Shown here in pieces: positions 47,179 to 56,394 of a stretch of DNA of 64,000 bases. The stretch's first letter is position 1. Every line of letters begins with the position of its first letter. The stretch is from positions 3,658,001-3,722,000 of the forward strand of contig NZ_CP019431.1 of NCBI RefSeq assembly GCF_009866765.1. Reading direction: 5' to 3'. The notes below the pieces were generated by a model. The model did no database searches, had not been told where the DNA came from, and worked only from the letters and a program-made list of their open reading frames with translations. This DNA comes from Pseudomonas sp. S35. Lineage in GTDB: Bacteria > Pseudomonadota > Gammaproteobacteria > Pseudomonadales > Pseudomonadaceae. A program made the position numbers and the translations under genes.

Positions 47179-47700
47179 ATGGACAGTGTGTCGACCTCCT
47201 TCACCCACCTCTACGGCACCCACCACGGCTGGCTGCTCGGCCTGTTGCGCCGCCGCCTGAACGACCGCTGGGATGCCGCCGACCTGGCCCACGACACCTT
47301 CATCCGCCTGCTCAACCGCCCGCCGACCGAGACCGATCACGCGCGCCAACGCTCTTACCTGGCCACTATCGCCCGCGGTTTATGCATCGACCATTGGCGC
47401 CGCCGCCAACTGGAAAAGGCCTGGCTCGACAGCCTCGCGCTAATCCCGCACGCCACCCAGCCGTCGCCGGAACAACGGGCACTCATCGTCGAAACCCTCT
47501 ACGAAGTGGACGCCATGCTCGCCCGCCTGCCGAGCAAGGTCCGCGAAGCGTTCCTGCTGGCCCAACTGCACGGCCTGCCCTACAAGGCGATTGGCGAGCA
47601 ACTGCGCGTGGGCGAACGCATGGTCAAGAAATACATGGCCCAGGCCCTGCTGCATTGCGCAATCCTCGAAGCCGAACTCGATGGGATGCTGGTGCAATGA
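47179..47700 (+). CDS. FecI-family ECF sigma factor
   Basis: This is a 173-aa extracytoplasmic-function sigma factor of the iron-starvation group. Region 2 is seen in FTHLYGTHHGWLLGLLRRRL and DAADLAHDTFIRLL (the FecI form of D-x-x-Q-x-x-F), and region 4 in LPSKVREAFLLAQLHGLPYKAIGEQLRV. The ATG at 47179 gives the normal family N-terminus. The anti-sigma gene overlaps it by 4 bases. It should activate the adjacent TonB receptor gene when the ferric siderophore is bound. Confidence 0.94.
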   Translation: MDSVSTSFTHLYGTHHGWLLGLLRRRLNDRWDAADLAHDTFIRLLNRPPTETDHARQRSYLATIARGLCIDHWRRRQLEKAWLDSLALIPHATQPSPEQRALIVETLYEVDAMLARLPSKVREAFLLAQLHGLPYKAIGEQLRVGERMVKKYMAQALLHCAILEAELDGMLVQ

Positions 47701-48647
47701 ACGCCGCCGGCAAGCTCAGCCACGCCAGCCTGGAGCAGGCCGCGCACTGGTACGTGCGCCTGCAGGACCAAGGTGGCGCCCAAGAGCAACAACGCTGGCA
47801 GGCCTGGGTGGCGCAGAACCCCGAGCACTTGGCGGCCTGGCAGTATGTGGAGCGGGTCAGTCAGCGCTTCGCGCCGCTGATGGACCAAGCACCCGGCGCC
47901 AGCCGCGCCTTGCGCAGTTCGCGGCGCCAGACACTCAAGACATTGCTGGTGGTGTGTGCCGGCTCGACCCTGGCGTGGGGCACTTGGCGCAACACCGCCC
48001 TGCCCCGGCTGGTCGGCGGTTGGAGCGCCGACTACGCCACCGGCAGCGGCGAAACCCGCGACGTCGTGCTGGCGGACGGCAGTCATGTGTGGCTGAACGC
48101 CTTGAGCGCCCTGGATGTGCGCTTCGATCCCCTGCGACGCCTGTTGCACCTGCGTTTTGGCGAAGTGCTGATCGATACGGCCAAGGACGCCAGCCGCCCC
48201 TTTCTGGTGGACACCGAGCACGGCCGCCTACAGGCGCTGGGCACGCGCTTCAGTGTGGTGCAAAGCGACGACCACACCCTGCTCAACGTGTTTGAGGGCC
48301 GCGTGCAAGTGCACACCGCCAGCCAACAGGTGCGCATCATCGAGGCCGGCCAGCAAGTCGCGTTCAACCGCGAGGGCTTGAACCCAACCGCACCCGTTTC
48401 ACCGGCACGCGAGGCCTGGAGCCGTGGCGTGCTGCTGGCCGACAATTTGCCCCTGGGCCAGTTGGTGGCTGAGCTCAACCGCTATCGCCCAGGCCACCTG
48501 GGCTGTGACCCAGCGGTGGCGCACTTGCCGGTGATGGGTTCATTCCCGTTGATGGACAGCGACCACGCCCTGCATCTGCTGCAAGCCGCGCTGCCGGTGC
48601 GGGTCGAGCGGCTGATGCCGTGGTGGGTCACAGTCGGCCCTCGGTAA
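47697..48647 (+). CDS. FecR-family anti-sigma regulator
   Basis: This is a 316-aa cytoplasmic-membrane sigma regulator. The N-terminal DUF4880 domain has AAHWYVRLQDQGGAQEQQRW. One membrane segment lies near residues 83-100 (LKTLLVVCAGSTLAWGTW). The periplasmic FecR domain begins with TGSGETRDVVLADGSHVWLN. The start overlaps the sigma gene stop (ATGA). It passes the occupied-receptor signal to the sigma factor. The receptor gene follows 98 bases after its stop. Confidence 0.93.
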   Translation: MNAAGKLSHASLEQAAHWYVRLQDQGGAQEQQRWQAWVAQNPEHLAAWQYVERVSQRFAPLMDQAPGASRALRSSRRQTLKTLLVVCAGSTLAWGTWRNTALPRLVGGWSADYATGSGETRDVVLADGSHVWLNALSALDVRFDPLRRLLHLRFGEVLIDTAKDASRPFLVDTEHGRLQALGTRFSVVQSDDHTLLNVFEGRVQVHTASQQVRIIEAGQQVAFNREGLNPTAPVSPAREAWSRGVLLADNLPLGQLVAELNRYRPGHLGCDPAVAHLPVMGSFPLMDSDHALHLLQAALPVRVERLMPWWVTVGPR

Positions 48648-48745
48648 GTTTTTTCACTCCGCCAGTTCCCTTTTTCAACACTCGTTCGGTTAACCCTGCA
48701 GACGCTTTCAATTCGCCGATCGATTTGATCCAAAGGGAAACATTC

Positions 48746-51208
48746 ATGTCGCAACCTGCTCGCTTCGCGCTGCGCCCATTGGCGCTGGCCACTTCGCTGT
48801 TCTGCCTCGGTGTGTCGGTGGTGCATGCCGCCGAATCGCCTTCGACCCAGGAGACCACGCGCAGCTACCGCATCGCTGCAGGCTCATTGGTCAGTGTGCT
48901 GAACAGCTTTGCCGAGCAGTCGGGCATTTTCATCGCGGGCCACAACAGCCTCGCTGCAGGCAAAACCAGCCCCGGCCTCAATGGCAGCTACACCGCCGCC
49001 AGCGGCTTACAACGCGTGCTGCAAGGCAGCGGGTTGCAGGCCCAGCCCCAAGGCAACAATGGCTACGTGCTGGAGCTGATCCCAGCCAACACCGGTGCCC
49101 TTGAGCTGGGCGCCACCACCATTTCCGGCCAGGACCTGGGCGCCACCACCGAAGACACCCACTCCTACACCACCGGCTCCATGGCTTCGGCCACCGGCCT
49201 GCCGCTGTCGATGCGTGAAACCCCGCAATCGGTCACGGTAATCACCCGCCAGCAAATGGACGACCAGGGTTCCAACAGCATCGCCGACACCCTGCGCCGC
49301 GCCCCCGGTGTGAGTGTGCAGAACTACGACAGCGAACGCTGGGAGTTTTCCAGCCGTGGCCTGCCAATCACCAACTTCCAGTACGACGGCGTCAACTCCA
49401 CCTACGACGGCGTGTACGACTACGGCACCACCAGCACCGACATGGCCGTGTACGACCACTTGGAAATCATCAAGGGCTCGGCCGGCCTGTTGAGCGGTTC
49501 GGGCGACCCCTCGGCCACGGTCAACCTGATCCGCAAGAAGCCCACCAAGGACTTCAAGGCCTCGGTCACCCAGACCTTCGGCTCTTGGGACAACTACCGC
49601 ACCGAAGGCGATATCTCCGGCCCCCTGACCGAGTCCGGCAATGTGCGCGGGCGTTTTGTCGGTGTGTACCAGGATCGCCAGTCCTACCTGGACCATTACC
49701 AGAACACCAAGGACATCGCCTACGGCATTCTCGAAGCGGACCTGACGCCCGACACCCTGCTGACCGTCGGCATCGACCAGCAGAACACCCGCTCACGCGG
49801 CGCCAGTTGGACTGGTTTCCCGATGTACTTCAGCGACGGCTCACGTACCAATTTCTCACGCTCGTTCAACCCGGCCGCCGACTGGAGCCGCCGCGACTTC
49901 CAGAACCAGACGCTGTTTGCCTCGGTGCAACAGAAGCTGGCCAACGACTGGTCGCTCAAAGTCAGCCTCGACCGCAAGCGCAGCCAGCACGACACCCTGC
50001 TGGCCTCTGCCAGTGGCGGCAACCCGGACCCGGTCACCGGTGAGGGGATGTACATGTTCATGGGCAAGTACAAGGGCGATCAGGTGCAGAACACCCTGGA
50101 CGTCAACCTCAGCGGGCCGTTCAGCCTGTTTGGCCGCGAGCACGAATTGATCATGGGCTTCATGGCCACCCGCTCTAAACAGGACGTGCCGGTGTACGGC
50201 TCGATCTACCCCGACGTGGGCGGCAGCATCTTCGACTGGCAGGGCGAATACGCCAAGCCAGACATCCCGCGCAGCGGCCAGAACGATATCGTGCAACGCC
50301 AGACCGGCGCCTACCTGGCCACTCGCCTGAAACCTACCGATGACCTGTCGGTGATCCTCGGCACCCGCGTGAGCAATTTCAGCGGCACCGACACCACCGA
50401 TTTCTACGACCCCACACAGACCGACAATCGCACCACCTACCATCAGAGCGGCGTGGTCACGCCCTATGCGGGGATTGTCTACGACCTCAACGACACCTGG
50501 TCGGCGTACACCAGCTACACCCAGATCTACCAACCGCAAACCAGCAAGGACGCCGACCGCAAGCTGCTTGACCCGGTGGAAGGCCAAACCTACGAAGCCG
50601 GGCTCAAGGCGGCGTTCTACGACGGTCGCCTGAACGCCAGTTTCGCCGCGTTCCGCATCGAACAGGACAATGTCGCCGAGTACGTCTCGGGCTTCGAGAC
50701 CGACTCGATCTACCGCCCCATCGCCGGCGCCACCACCAAAGGCTTTGAAGCCGAACTGTCCGGCGAAGTGCTGGACGGCTGGAACATCTCCGCTGGCTAC
50801 ACCTACCAGCACACCCGCAATGCCGATGACGGCTACGTGTACAGCTCCGTGCTGCAAACCACCACACCGCAGCAAGTGGTGCGCCTGTTCAGTTCCTATC
50901 GCCTGCCCGGCGCCCTGGAGAATGTCACCGTGGGCGGCGGGGTGAACTGGCAGAGCGAATTCTTCGGCAATGTGTTCCAGCCTGACCCGAACGACACGGT
51001 CAACTTCGGCCACGACTCGCGCATCACCCAGGACAGCTACTACCTGGTGGACCTGATGGCGCGCTATCGCTTCAACGAGCACCTGAGCACCACGCTCAAC
51101 GTGAAGAACCTGTTCGACAAAAAGTACTACACGGGCCTGGGCAACTTCGGCACCGGCTTCTACGGCGAACCGCGCAGCCTGCAACTGGCGACCAAGTGGG
51201 ACTTCTGA
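48746..51208 (+). CDS. TonB-dependent siderophore receptor with N-terminal signalling domain
   Basis: This is an 820-aa outer-membrane receptor. It has a signal peptide (ending VSVVHAAE), then an STN secretin/TonB short N-terminal domain (SYRIAAGSLVSVLNSFAEQS), which marks it as a transducer working with FecI/FecR. The plug domain follows (LPLSMRETPQSVTVITRQQM), and then the beta barrel, ending in LATKWDF with the terminal aromatic. It resembles FoxA/FpvA-type ferric-siderophore receptors; the siderophore cannot be named. The ATG at 48746 follows AAAGGGAAA. The gene is complete. Confidence 0.94.
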   Translation: MSQPARFALRPLALATSLFCLGVSVVHAAESPSTQETTRSYRIAAGSLVSVLNSFAEQSGIFIAGHNSLAAGKTSPGLNGSYTAASGLQRVLQGSGLQAQPQGNNGYVLELIPANTGALELGATTISGQDLGATTEDTHSYTTGSMASATGLPLSMRETPQSVTVITRQQMDDQGSNSIADTLRRAPGVSVQNYDSERWEFSSRGLPITNFQYDGVNSTYDGVYDYGTTSTDMAVYDHLEIIKGSAGLLSGSGDPSATVNLIRKKPTKDFKASVTQTFGSWDNYRTEGDISGPLTESGNVRGRFVGVYQDRQSYLDHYQNTKDIAYGILEADLTPDTLLTVGIDQQNTRSRGASWTGFPMYFSDGSRTNFSRSFNPAADWSRRDFQNQTLFASVQQKLANDWSLKVSLDRKRSQHDTLLASASGGNPDPVTGEGMYMFMGKYKGDQVQNTLDVNLSGPFSLFGREHELIMGFMATRSKQDVPVYGSIYPDVGGSIFDWQGEYAKPDIPRSGQNDIVQRQTGAYLATRLKPTDDLSVILGTRVSNFSGTDTTDFYDPTQTDNRTTYHQSGVVTPYAGIVYDLNDTWSAYTSYTQIYQPQTSKDADRKLLDPVEGQTYEAGLKAAFYDGRLNASFAAFRIEQDNVAEYVSGFETDSIYRPIAGATTKGFEAELSGEVLDGWNISAGYTYQHTRNADDGYVYSSVLQTTTPQQVVRLFSSYRLPGALENVTVGGGVNWQSEFFGNVFQPDPNDTVNFGHDSRITQDSYYLVDLMARYRFNEHLSTTLNVKNLFDKKYYTGLGNFGTGFYGEPRSLQLATKWDF

Positions 51209-51227
51209 TCCCTGGCGTTTCCCCCGC

Positions 51228-51253
51228 TGGCGTGGCTGACACAAGCCACGCCA
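51228..51253 (+). terminator. Hairpin after the TonB receptor gene
   Basis: TGGCGTGGCT (51228-51237) and AGCCACGCCA (51244-51253) form a perfect 10-base stem with a 6-base loop, 20 bases after the receptor stop. There is no real T run, so termination may be weak or Rho-assisted. Confidence 0.55.
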
Positions 51254-51330
51254 TTGCAGGAACCTCCTGCTACTGACCTATCGTCATCCAGGGTGATCAT
51301 CCGGGCTTTCAACCACCCGGAACCGCCCTC

Positions 51331-54300
51331 ATGGATGACCTCAATACCCTCGCGCTGGCATGGAACGATCCGCCCAGTGACATCGCCCTGCCAATCACCA
51401 CAGCCCCTGGCAACACCTATTCGAGCGAAATCCAGACGTTACGCACAGAGGGTGACAGCGCCTTGATCGCGCTACTGATCAGCCGCCTTTCAACACTGCC
51501 GAACGAAGGGATGCCCGGCGCGGCAGAGCCCGTAGCGGTTCCCGCGCAGTCAATGCTGGGCCTTTGGAGCGAGGTCTTTCGCAAAGCCATCAACAGCACG
51601 CCCTTCATCGCCTGGGCCGAAGCCCAAAGAGTCGATTTAAAGACGCTGAAAGTCCACAACAGCGCACTCCACGTCATCGCGCACGGCGTACCGAAAGTGT
51701 TCACACTGGCCGATACGTCAGGCTGGTGGGCATTGGCCAACCCCATCATCTACATCAGCCAACTGGTCGACCCCATGACGCTCGGCATGCCGTATGCCCG
51801 CCACTTGGTAAGCAATGATGCAACGACACTGCCACTGGACCTGACCTTGGCGTTTCATGGCTACCCGATGCCTGCCAACCGCCTCACGGCGCTGGCTATC
51901 ATCGAGGAGTTGCAAGCGCTGCAAGGATTTCCTGCGTTTGACGATAACGGCCGCAGCAAATCCATTATCCCGTCTGAACTGACTCAGCAACGGCGCGACT
52001 ACCACCAGTTTGCGGATACCCTGGAACGCCTGATCAAAGATGAAAACCACTTTTTCACACTGGACATATACCGCACGCGCCTGCATCTGGAGTCCCATTC
52101 AAAGCTGGCGAGAACGCTGAAAGAGGCGGCCGCCCTGCTGCAAGCGATCATGGATGAAAACGACCTCAGCGGCACTCCGCAAGCGCCAACACGAGCTCAC
52201 TTCGATGATGCGCGCAAGCTGATTTGTGTCATCGCCCAGGACGATGGGCGCGAGCAAACGACCTTTGCTCCAGCCTCGCCCGACACACGTTGGGAGCGAT
52301 TGAACCTGCTGAGCGAACAGCTAGGCATACCCATTTACCCAGCTCATAGTGTCGGCCTTGTCGATGCGTTGCAGGCCTACGCCATCGAACGCCCGGTGGG
52401 GCGAGCGGACATCAAGACGCTGATCCAACACCTTCGCCAATGGGCAGTACCTGCCGAGCCCGCGGTGCTGCGCGCTGAGCGCTCACTCACCGAACTCGTT
52501 CGCTTTCGCCGCCACGTGGGCCTGCTCAATGATCGTCAGGCGATGCGCACCTCACTGTCAAAGGTGATCGAAGGCGGCAACCTGCAAGGACCCAATGGGC
52601 TTGACAGAATCATGCCTGCCGACCCGGACGCTATTCAGGCAGCGGTGAAGCTGGCCTATTCCCACCTACATAAGCTAACCGATGACCCTGCCTTCCAGGC
52701 CATCCGCACCCGTGAACGCATCGACCCTGCCAGTCATGTATTACTGAGCGCCTCGGGCAGTATTGGCGCACGAGGTCTGGATGGCACCTGGAAATCCCTG
52801 GCCGATGCAGTCGCAGAGCACGACCACCTGATGCTGCTCATGCCACCCCTCAAGAAGCTGGCGGCCAAAACGGGAGGTCAGCTACGCACAACCGATGCGG
52901 TAAGCCTCAGCCAAGCGTTACGGCTGTACCAGTTCCAGTTGCCCACGACACTGCCGGAGGCACACATCCTCCTGCAGCGCCTGCAAACCAATCTTGCGTT
53001 GCCTGCTGCCCAAGGCTGTTACTGGCGAGCCCTCACGCCCGCCAGTGCACAGTCTTCAGCGTGGTCGTTGTCCCTTGCCCAACGCCAGCTAATCGTGACG
53101 ATCTGCGACACGTTCATGGAGGGCCATACCCTCACACTGTTCGGCTACATGAGCCAAGCCATACTGGTGGGTAAGTCCTTGACTGACGTACGCGCTGAAG
53201 CCGACAACCTGCTGATGCGCCTGCTCGCGTCCCCACCGGCCCAGCAACTGGGCGAACAGTTATCAAATACCCTGCATTGGCACGGCGCGCACGCCAGCGA
53301 CTACTCGGGAAGTGGCAGCCGAAACGCACTGATATTGGCCGCGTTGCTCCTCAATCTTGACCCTCATTGCGACGTTTATCCCACCCGTATCCGTTATCTC
53401 GACTGGCAAGCCGACTACTACTGGGGCGAGTCAGTACCGTTCGTGTGCAGTCATATCGAAACCACGTTGGGAGGCTCCAGCGAACCGGTCGCGGCGCTGG
53501 CAACTCACTTGGTCCTGAGCAGAAAAGCCCCGCACCTGCTGGTACGCAGCATCCCTGACACAACACCCTACTTGGGCTCGCATACGTGGCTGCTGTTCCA
53601 CCACTACGTCATGTACATGGAAAAAGTCCTGCCAGGGTCCTCCCGCCAAATGACCTACTCCCAGATCATGTTCCTGGCGTACCTGCCGCCCCATGGGCAT
53701 TGGAAAACCTTTCTGGACAGCCCTCCAGCGACAGTGCCAATCCTGGATTGGGCCGTGGTCAACGGCATACTGGTACAACAAGGGCGCTACGGCCTCCCGG
53801 CGGTGAACAGAGCAATCGAAGCCCTCAACGCCCAACGCGCACGGTTGACCAGCGCCCTTGACGCATTCGCCGAGCCCATCGTGTCATTGCGCCAAACCGC
53901 AAGAGATGATCTGCGTAAGGTCTACCCCCAAAATACCTGGCTGCAAACACCGATTCTGATGTGGCTGCCGCACGACTCGCCCTTTTCCGAAGATGGACAC
54001 TTCGAGGATGTCCATACCGGCCCTAAATACTCGTTTGTCGACCTGCACATGGCCGGAGAACTGAAAGTCGCCACATTGAACTGGCACTCCTCTCAGGCGG
54101 ACGTCAAATATCGGGAGATGGCCAAACGCTTTCACCTACTGGAACCGATCAGCAGCTTATTTCTCACCGTCTTTGAGCAGAAACTCAAACAGCTGAAGGC
54201 CGCTTACCGGGAACTCATTTGCTATTGGCTGTCTCAACTCACGTTGCCTCATCGTGAAGCTCTGGAATATGGCCATGTACAGCTTTTCAGCTTGAGCCGT

Positions 54301-54816
54301 TCAAGCTCGCACGACGATGGTCCCGCCCGTGTGGGCCGATTTGGCGTGCTCGTGGGTGTCAGGTACGGCAGTGAGCGTCACCTCCATGAATGTTTCCCTC
54401 GCCAGTTGTTGATACGCCGTCGACACGACATTCATTACCAACAGGTCATGGCCGCCTTAGACAGCGGCACCCACCAGCCCTGGATGCGTTTCGACTGGGC
54501 GGCGTATGAGCATGGGCATTGGCCAGCGGCGCACTCATCGGTCCCCTCGCTCACCGACCTGGTGATCACGCTGCTTGGCAATCCGCTACCTGAAGCGGCT
54601 GAAATGCCGCCGCTGGACCACTTGGGGCGACGCGTCCCACGCACTCTAGACTCACCCCGCTCCCACGCGCTGGCGAACGCCATCATTGAGCACCAACTGG
54701 AAGACAGCCGGACATTGCGCGAAAAAGCCAAGCAGCCCATAACACTGTCGCAAGCCACAAATAACATCGACCCCTGGTCTGACTACCTTCGCAGCATGGC
54801 GTTGAAGTCCGCTTGA
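51331..54816 (+). CDS. Large orphan protein, possible relative of big Pseudomonas toxins
   Basis: This is a 1161-aa protein with no signal peptide and no clear membrane hairpin. The N-terminal part (about 60-150: FIAWAEAQRVDLKTLKVHNS and TLADTSGWWALANP) and the C-terminal third (about 890-1060: LKAAYRELICYWLSQLTL, EALEYGHVQLFSLS, VGRFGVLVGVRYGS, FPRQLLIRRRHDI) follow a pattern I recall from the non-catalytic regions of very large DUF6543/TcdA-TcdB-like Pseudomonas proteins. If that is right, this is a shorter member lacking an obvious toxin domain. No catalytic motif is recognised. The start ATG 51331 has only a GGAA upstream. It is a single gene between the iron receptor and an AraC gene, and its codon use is a little less GC-biased than its neighbours. 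Confidence 0.88.
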   Translation: MDDLNTLALAWNDPPSDIALPITTAPGNTYSSEIQTLRTEGDSALIALLISRLSTLPNEGMPGAAEPVAVPAQSMLGLWSEVFRKAINSTPFIAWAEAQRVDLKTLKVHNSALHVIAHGVPKVFTLADTSGWWALANPIIYISQLVDPMTLGMPYARHLVSNDATTLPLDLTLAFHGYPMPANRLTALAIIEELQALQGFPAFDDNGRSKSIIPSELTQQRRDYHQFADTLERLIKDENHFFTLDIYRTRLHLESHSKLARTLKEAAALLQAIMDENDLSGTPQAPTRAHFDDARKLICVIAQDDGREQTTFAPASPDTRWERLNLLSEQLGIPIYPAHSVGLVDALQAYAIERPVGRADIKTLIQHLRQWAVPAEPAVLRAERSLTELVRFRRHVGLLNDRQAMRTSLSKVIEGGNLQGPNGLDRIMPADPDAIQAAVKLAYSHLHKLTDDPAFQAIRTRERIDPASHVLLSASGSIGARGLDGTWKSLADAVAEHDHLMLLMPPLKKLAAKTGGQLRTTDAVSLSQALRLYQFQLPTTLPEAHILLQRLQTNLALPAAQGCYWRALTPASAQSSAWSLSLAQRQLIVTICDTFMEGHTLTLFGYMSQAILVGKSLTDVRAEADNLLMRLLASPPAQQLGEQLSNTLHWHGAHASDYSGSGSRNALILAALLLNLDPHCDVYPTRIRYLDWQADYYWGESVPFVCSHIETTLGGSSEPVAALATHLVLSRKAPHLLVRSIPDTTPYLGSHTWLLFHHYVMYMEKVLPGSSRQMTYSQIMFLAYLPPHGHWKTFLDSPPATVPILDWAVVNGILVQQGRYGLPAVNRAIEALNAQRARLTSALDAFAEPIVSLRQTARDDLRKVYPQNTWLQTPILMWLPHDSPFSEDGHFEDVHTGPKYSFVDLHMAGELKVATLNWHSSQADVKYREMAKRFHLLEPISSLFLTVFEQKLKQLKAAYRELICYWLSQLTLPHREALEYGHVQLFSLSRSSSHDDGPARVGRFGVLVGVRYGSERHLHECFPRQLLIRRRHDIHYQQVMAALDSGTHQPWMRFDWAAYEHGHWPAAHSSVPSLTDLVITLLGNPLPEAAEMPPLDHLGRRVPRTLDSPRSHALANAIIEHQLEDSRTLREKAKQPITLSQATNNIDPWSDYLRSMALKSA

Positions 54817-54891
54817 AGCTTGAACAATCCACAGTTTTGTATAAGGCTGCTCCCCTGCTCATTTGATCGCCGCCAGGGAGCGCCTGCCCAT

Positions 54892-55767
54892 ATGACCGCT
54901 GCTACCGCACCACTTTTCTGGCGTGACCCGGCATTGGCCTTTGTCGAAGCGCGGACCATCGCCGACGGGCGCAAGGTCACATACACCCGTCACGCCCATG
55001 AGCATTTTTCCATCGGTGCGATCATCCAAGGGCGCAGCTATTACCACTACGGCGCCGAGACCTTTCAAATCAGTGCCGGCACGGTGGTGTTGATGAACCC
55101 CGGCGATGTGCATGCCTGTAATCCCATCGACAACGAGCATTGGTCCTACCACATGCTCTACCTCGATACGCCGTGGCTGACCGACCTGCAATACCAATTG
55201 GGTTTCAGTACCGACCAGGGTTACCGGGCATTCAACACGCCCCACACCCGCGACCCGCTGCTGTACCGCGGCTTGCTGGCGCTGTACCGGACGCTGGTGG
55301 ATGAACAGGCCGAGTTGCTGCAAAAGCAGAGCGCACTGGTGAGTTTTTTCAGCGACGTGCAGCAGCGCCTGAACCCGTCACTCACGCCCCTGCGTGAGGT
55401 GAACCACAAGCTGGAACGGGCTGCTGACTATATCCGCGAACACTGCACCGACGCCTTGAAACTGGAAGATATTTGCCTCGCGGCCGAGCTGTCGCCGTCG
55501 TACCTGATCCGTGCATTCAAGCAGTATTACGGGTTCACGCCCCATGCTTTCCTGGTGAACCAGCGCATCCAGTTCGCCCGCACCCAATTGCGTAACGGTG
55601 AGCTGATCGCCAATGTCGCCTTGGCCGCAGGCTTTGCCGACCAGGCGCATTTCCAGCGCGCCTTCAAACTGCATTTCGCCGCCACGCCAGGCCAATACCG
55701 CGACCGGCTCAAGCCATCAGCAAATAACCCACACTGGCCACCAGCAACGCGGCCATTGAGCGGTTGA
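54892..55767 (+). CDS. AraC family transcriptional regulator
   Basis: This is a 291-aa regulator with an N-terminal cupin-type ligand domain (YTRHAHEHFSIGAIIQGRS and VVLMNPGDVHACNP) and a C-terminal double helix-turn-helix (LKLEDICLAAELSPSYLIRAFK, NVALAAGFADQAHFQRAFK; each shown in part). The ATG at 54892 follows AGGGAG. The last 59 bases overlap the 3' end of the converging LysE-type exporter gene, which is its likely target since such pairs are common. The C-terminal tail after RDRLKPS is lengthened by reading into the exporter gene. Confidence 0.93.
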   Translation: MTAATAPLFWRDPALAFVEARTIADGRKVTYTRHAHEHFSIGAIIQGRSYYHYGAETFQISAGTVVLMNPGDVHACNPIDNEHWSYHMLYLDTPWLTDLQYQLGFSTDQGYRAFNTPHTRDPLLYRGLLALYRTLVDEQAELLQKQSALVSFFSDVQQRLNPSLTPLREVNHKLERAADYIREHCTDALKLEDICLAAELSPSYLIRAFKQYYGFTPHAFLVNQRIQFARTQLRNGELIANVALAAGFADQAHFQRAFKLHFAATPGQYRDRLKPSANNPHWPPATRPLSG

Positions 55768-56296
55768 ATACGCGCACGCCCTGGGGGTTGCTCAAGTAGC
55801 GGCGCAGGAAGGTGCCCGCATAGGCCCAGCACGCCACCGACAGGTAGCAGATCACCAGGTAGAGGCTTGCAAACAGCCACACCTGGCCCGCGTCGCCATC
55901 CGCCACAAACAGCCCCATTCCCGCGACGCAGGCCAGCCAGGCCTTGGGGTTGAGCCATTGCATGATCGCGCCATAGAGCATCGACGGGGCCGTGGCCGTG
56001 CCCTCGGCGTCCAGGCGACCATCATCGACGGCCAGTTTCCAGGCCATGTAGAGCAAAAAGGCGACCCCGCCCCATTGGATCAACTGGGTGAGGATCGGCC
56101 AGCGCACCAGCACTTCATGCAGGCCCAGGCCAATCAGCACCAGCAACACGGTGAAGCCGACGGCGGCGCCGAACACGTGTTTCTGGCTGGCGACAAACCC
56201 GAAGCGCGCACCTGAACTCAGCGCCACCACATTGACCGGTCCGGGCGTGATGGAGGTGGCCAGGGCGAAGGCAGCCATGGAAATAATCAAGCTCAT
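55709..56296 (-). CDS. LysE family amino-acid exporter
   Basis: This is a 195-aa inner-membrane exporter with about six hydrophobic segments and the family start ATSITPGPVNVVALSSGARF, followed by MQWLNPKAWLACVAG in the centre. The ATG at 56296 has AAAAGGGAA upstream; the longer frame from 56323 lacks support. It exports an amino acid or a homoserine-lactone-like compound; the substrate is not readable. It overlaps the AraC gene tail-to-tail by 59 bases. Confidence 0.92.
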   Translation of the reverse strand: MSLIISMAAFALATSITPGPVNVVALSSGARFGFVASQKHVFGAAVGFTVLLVLIGLGLHEVLVRWPILTQLIQWGGVAFLLYMAWKLAVDDGRLDAEGTATAPSMLYGAIMQWLNPKAWLACVAGMGLFVADGDAGQVWLFASLYLVICYLSVACWAYAGTFLRRYLSNPQGVRVFNRSMAALLVASVGYLLMA

Positions 56297-56394
56297 TGCA
56301 GTTCCCTTTTCATGGTTAAGCATAAAGAGGGCACCACGGTATAAGGCCAGGCCAGAACGGTATTGAACAAAATCACCCTGGGCCGACGGCTCGC

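Noticed and set aside
49856..51244. 462-codon minus-strand frame opposite the TonB receptor
   Set aside because: Shadow of the receptor gene; sequence is repetitive valine/glycine/alanine text typical of antisense frames.
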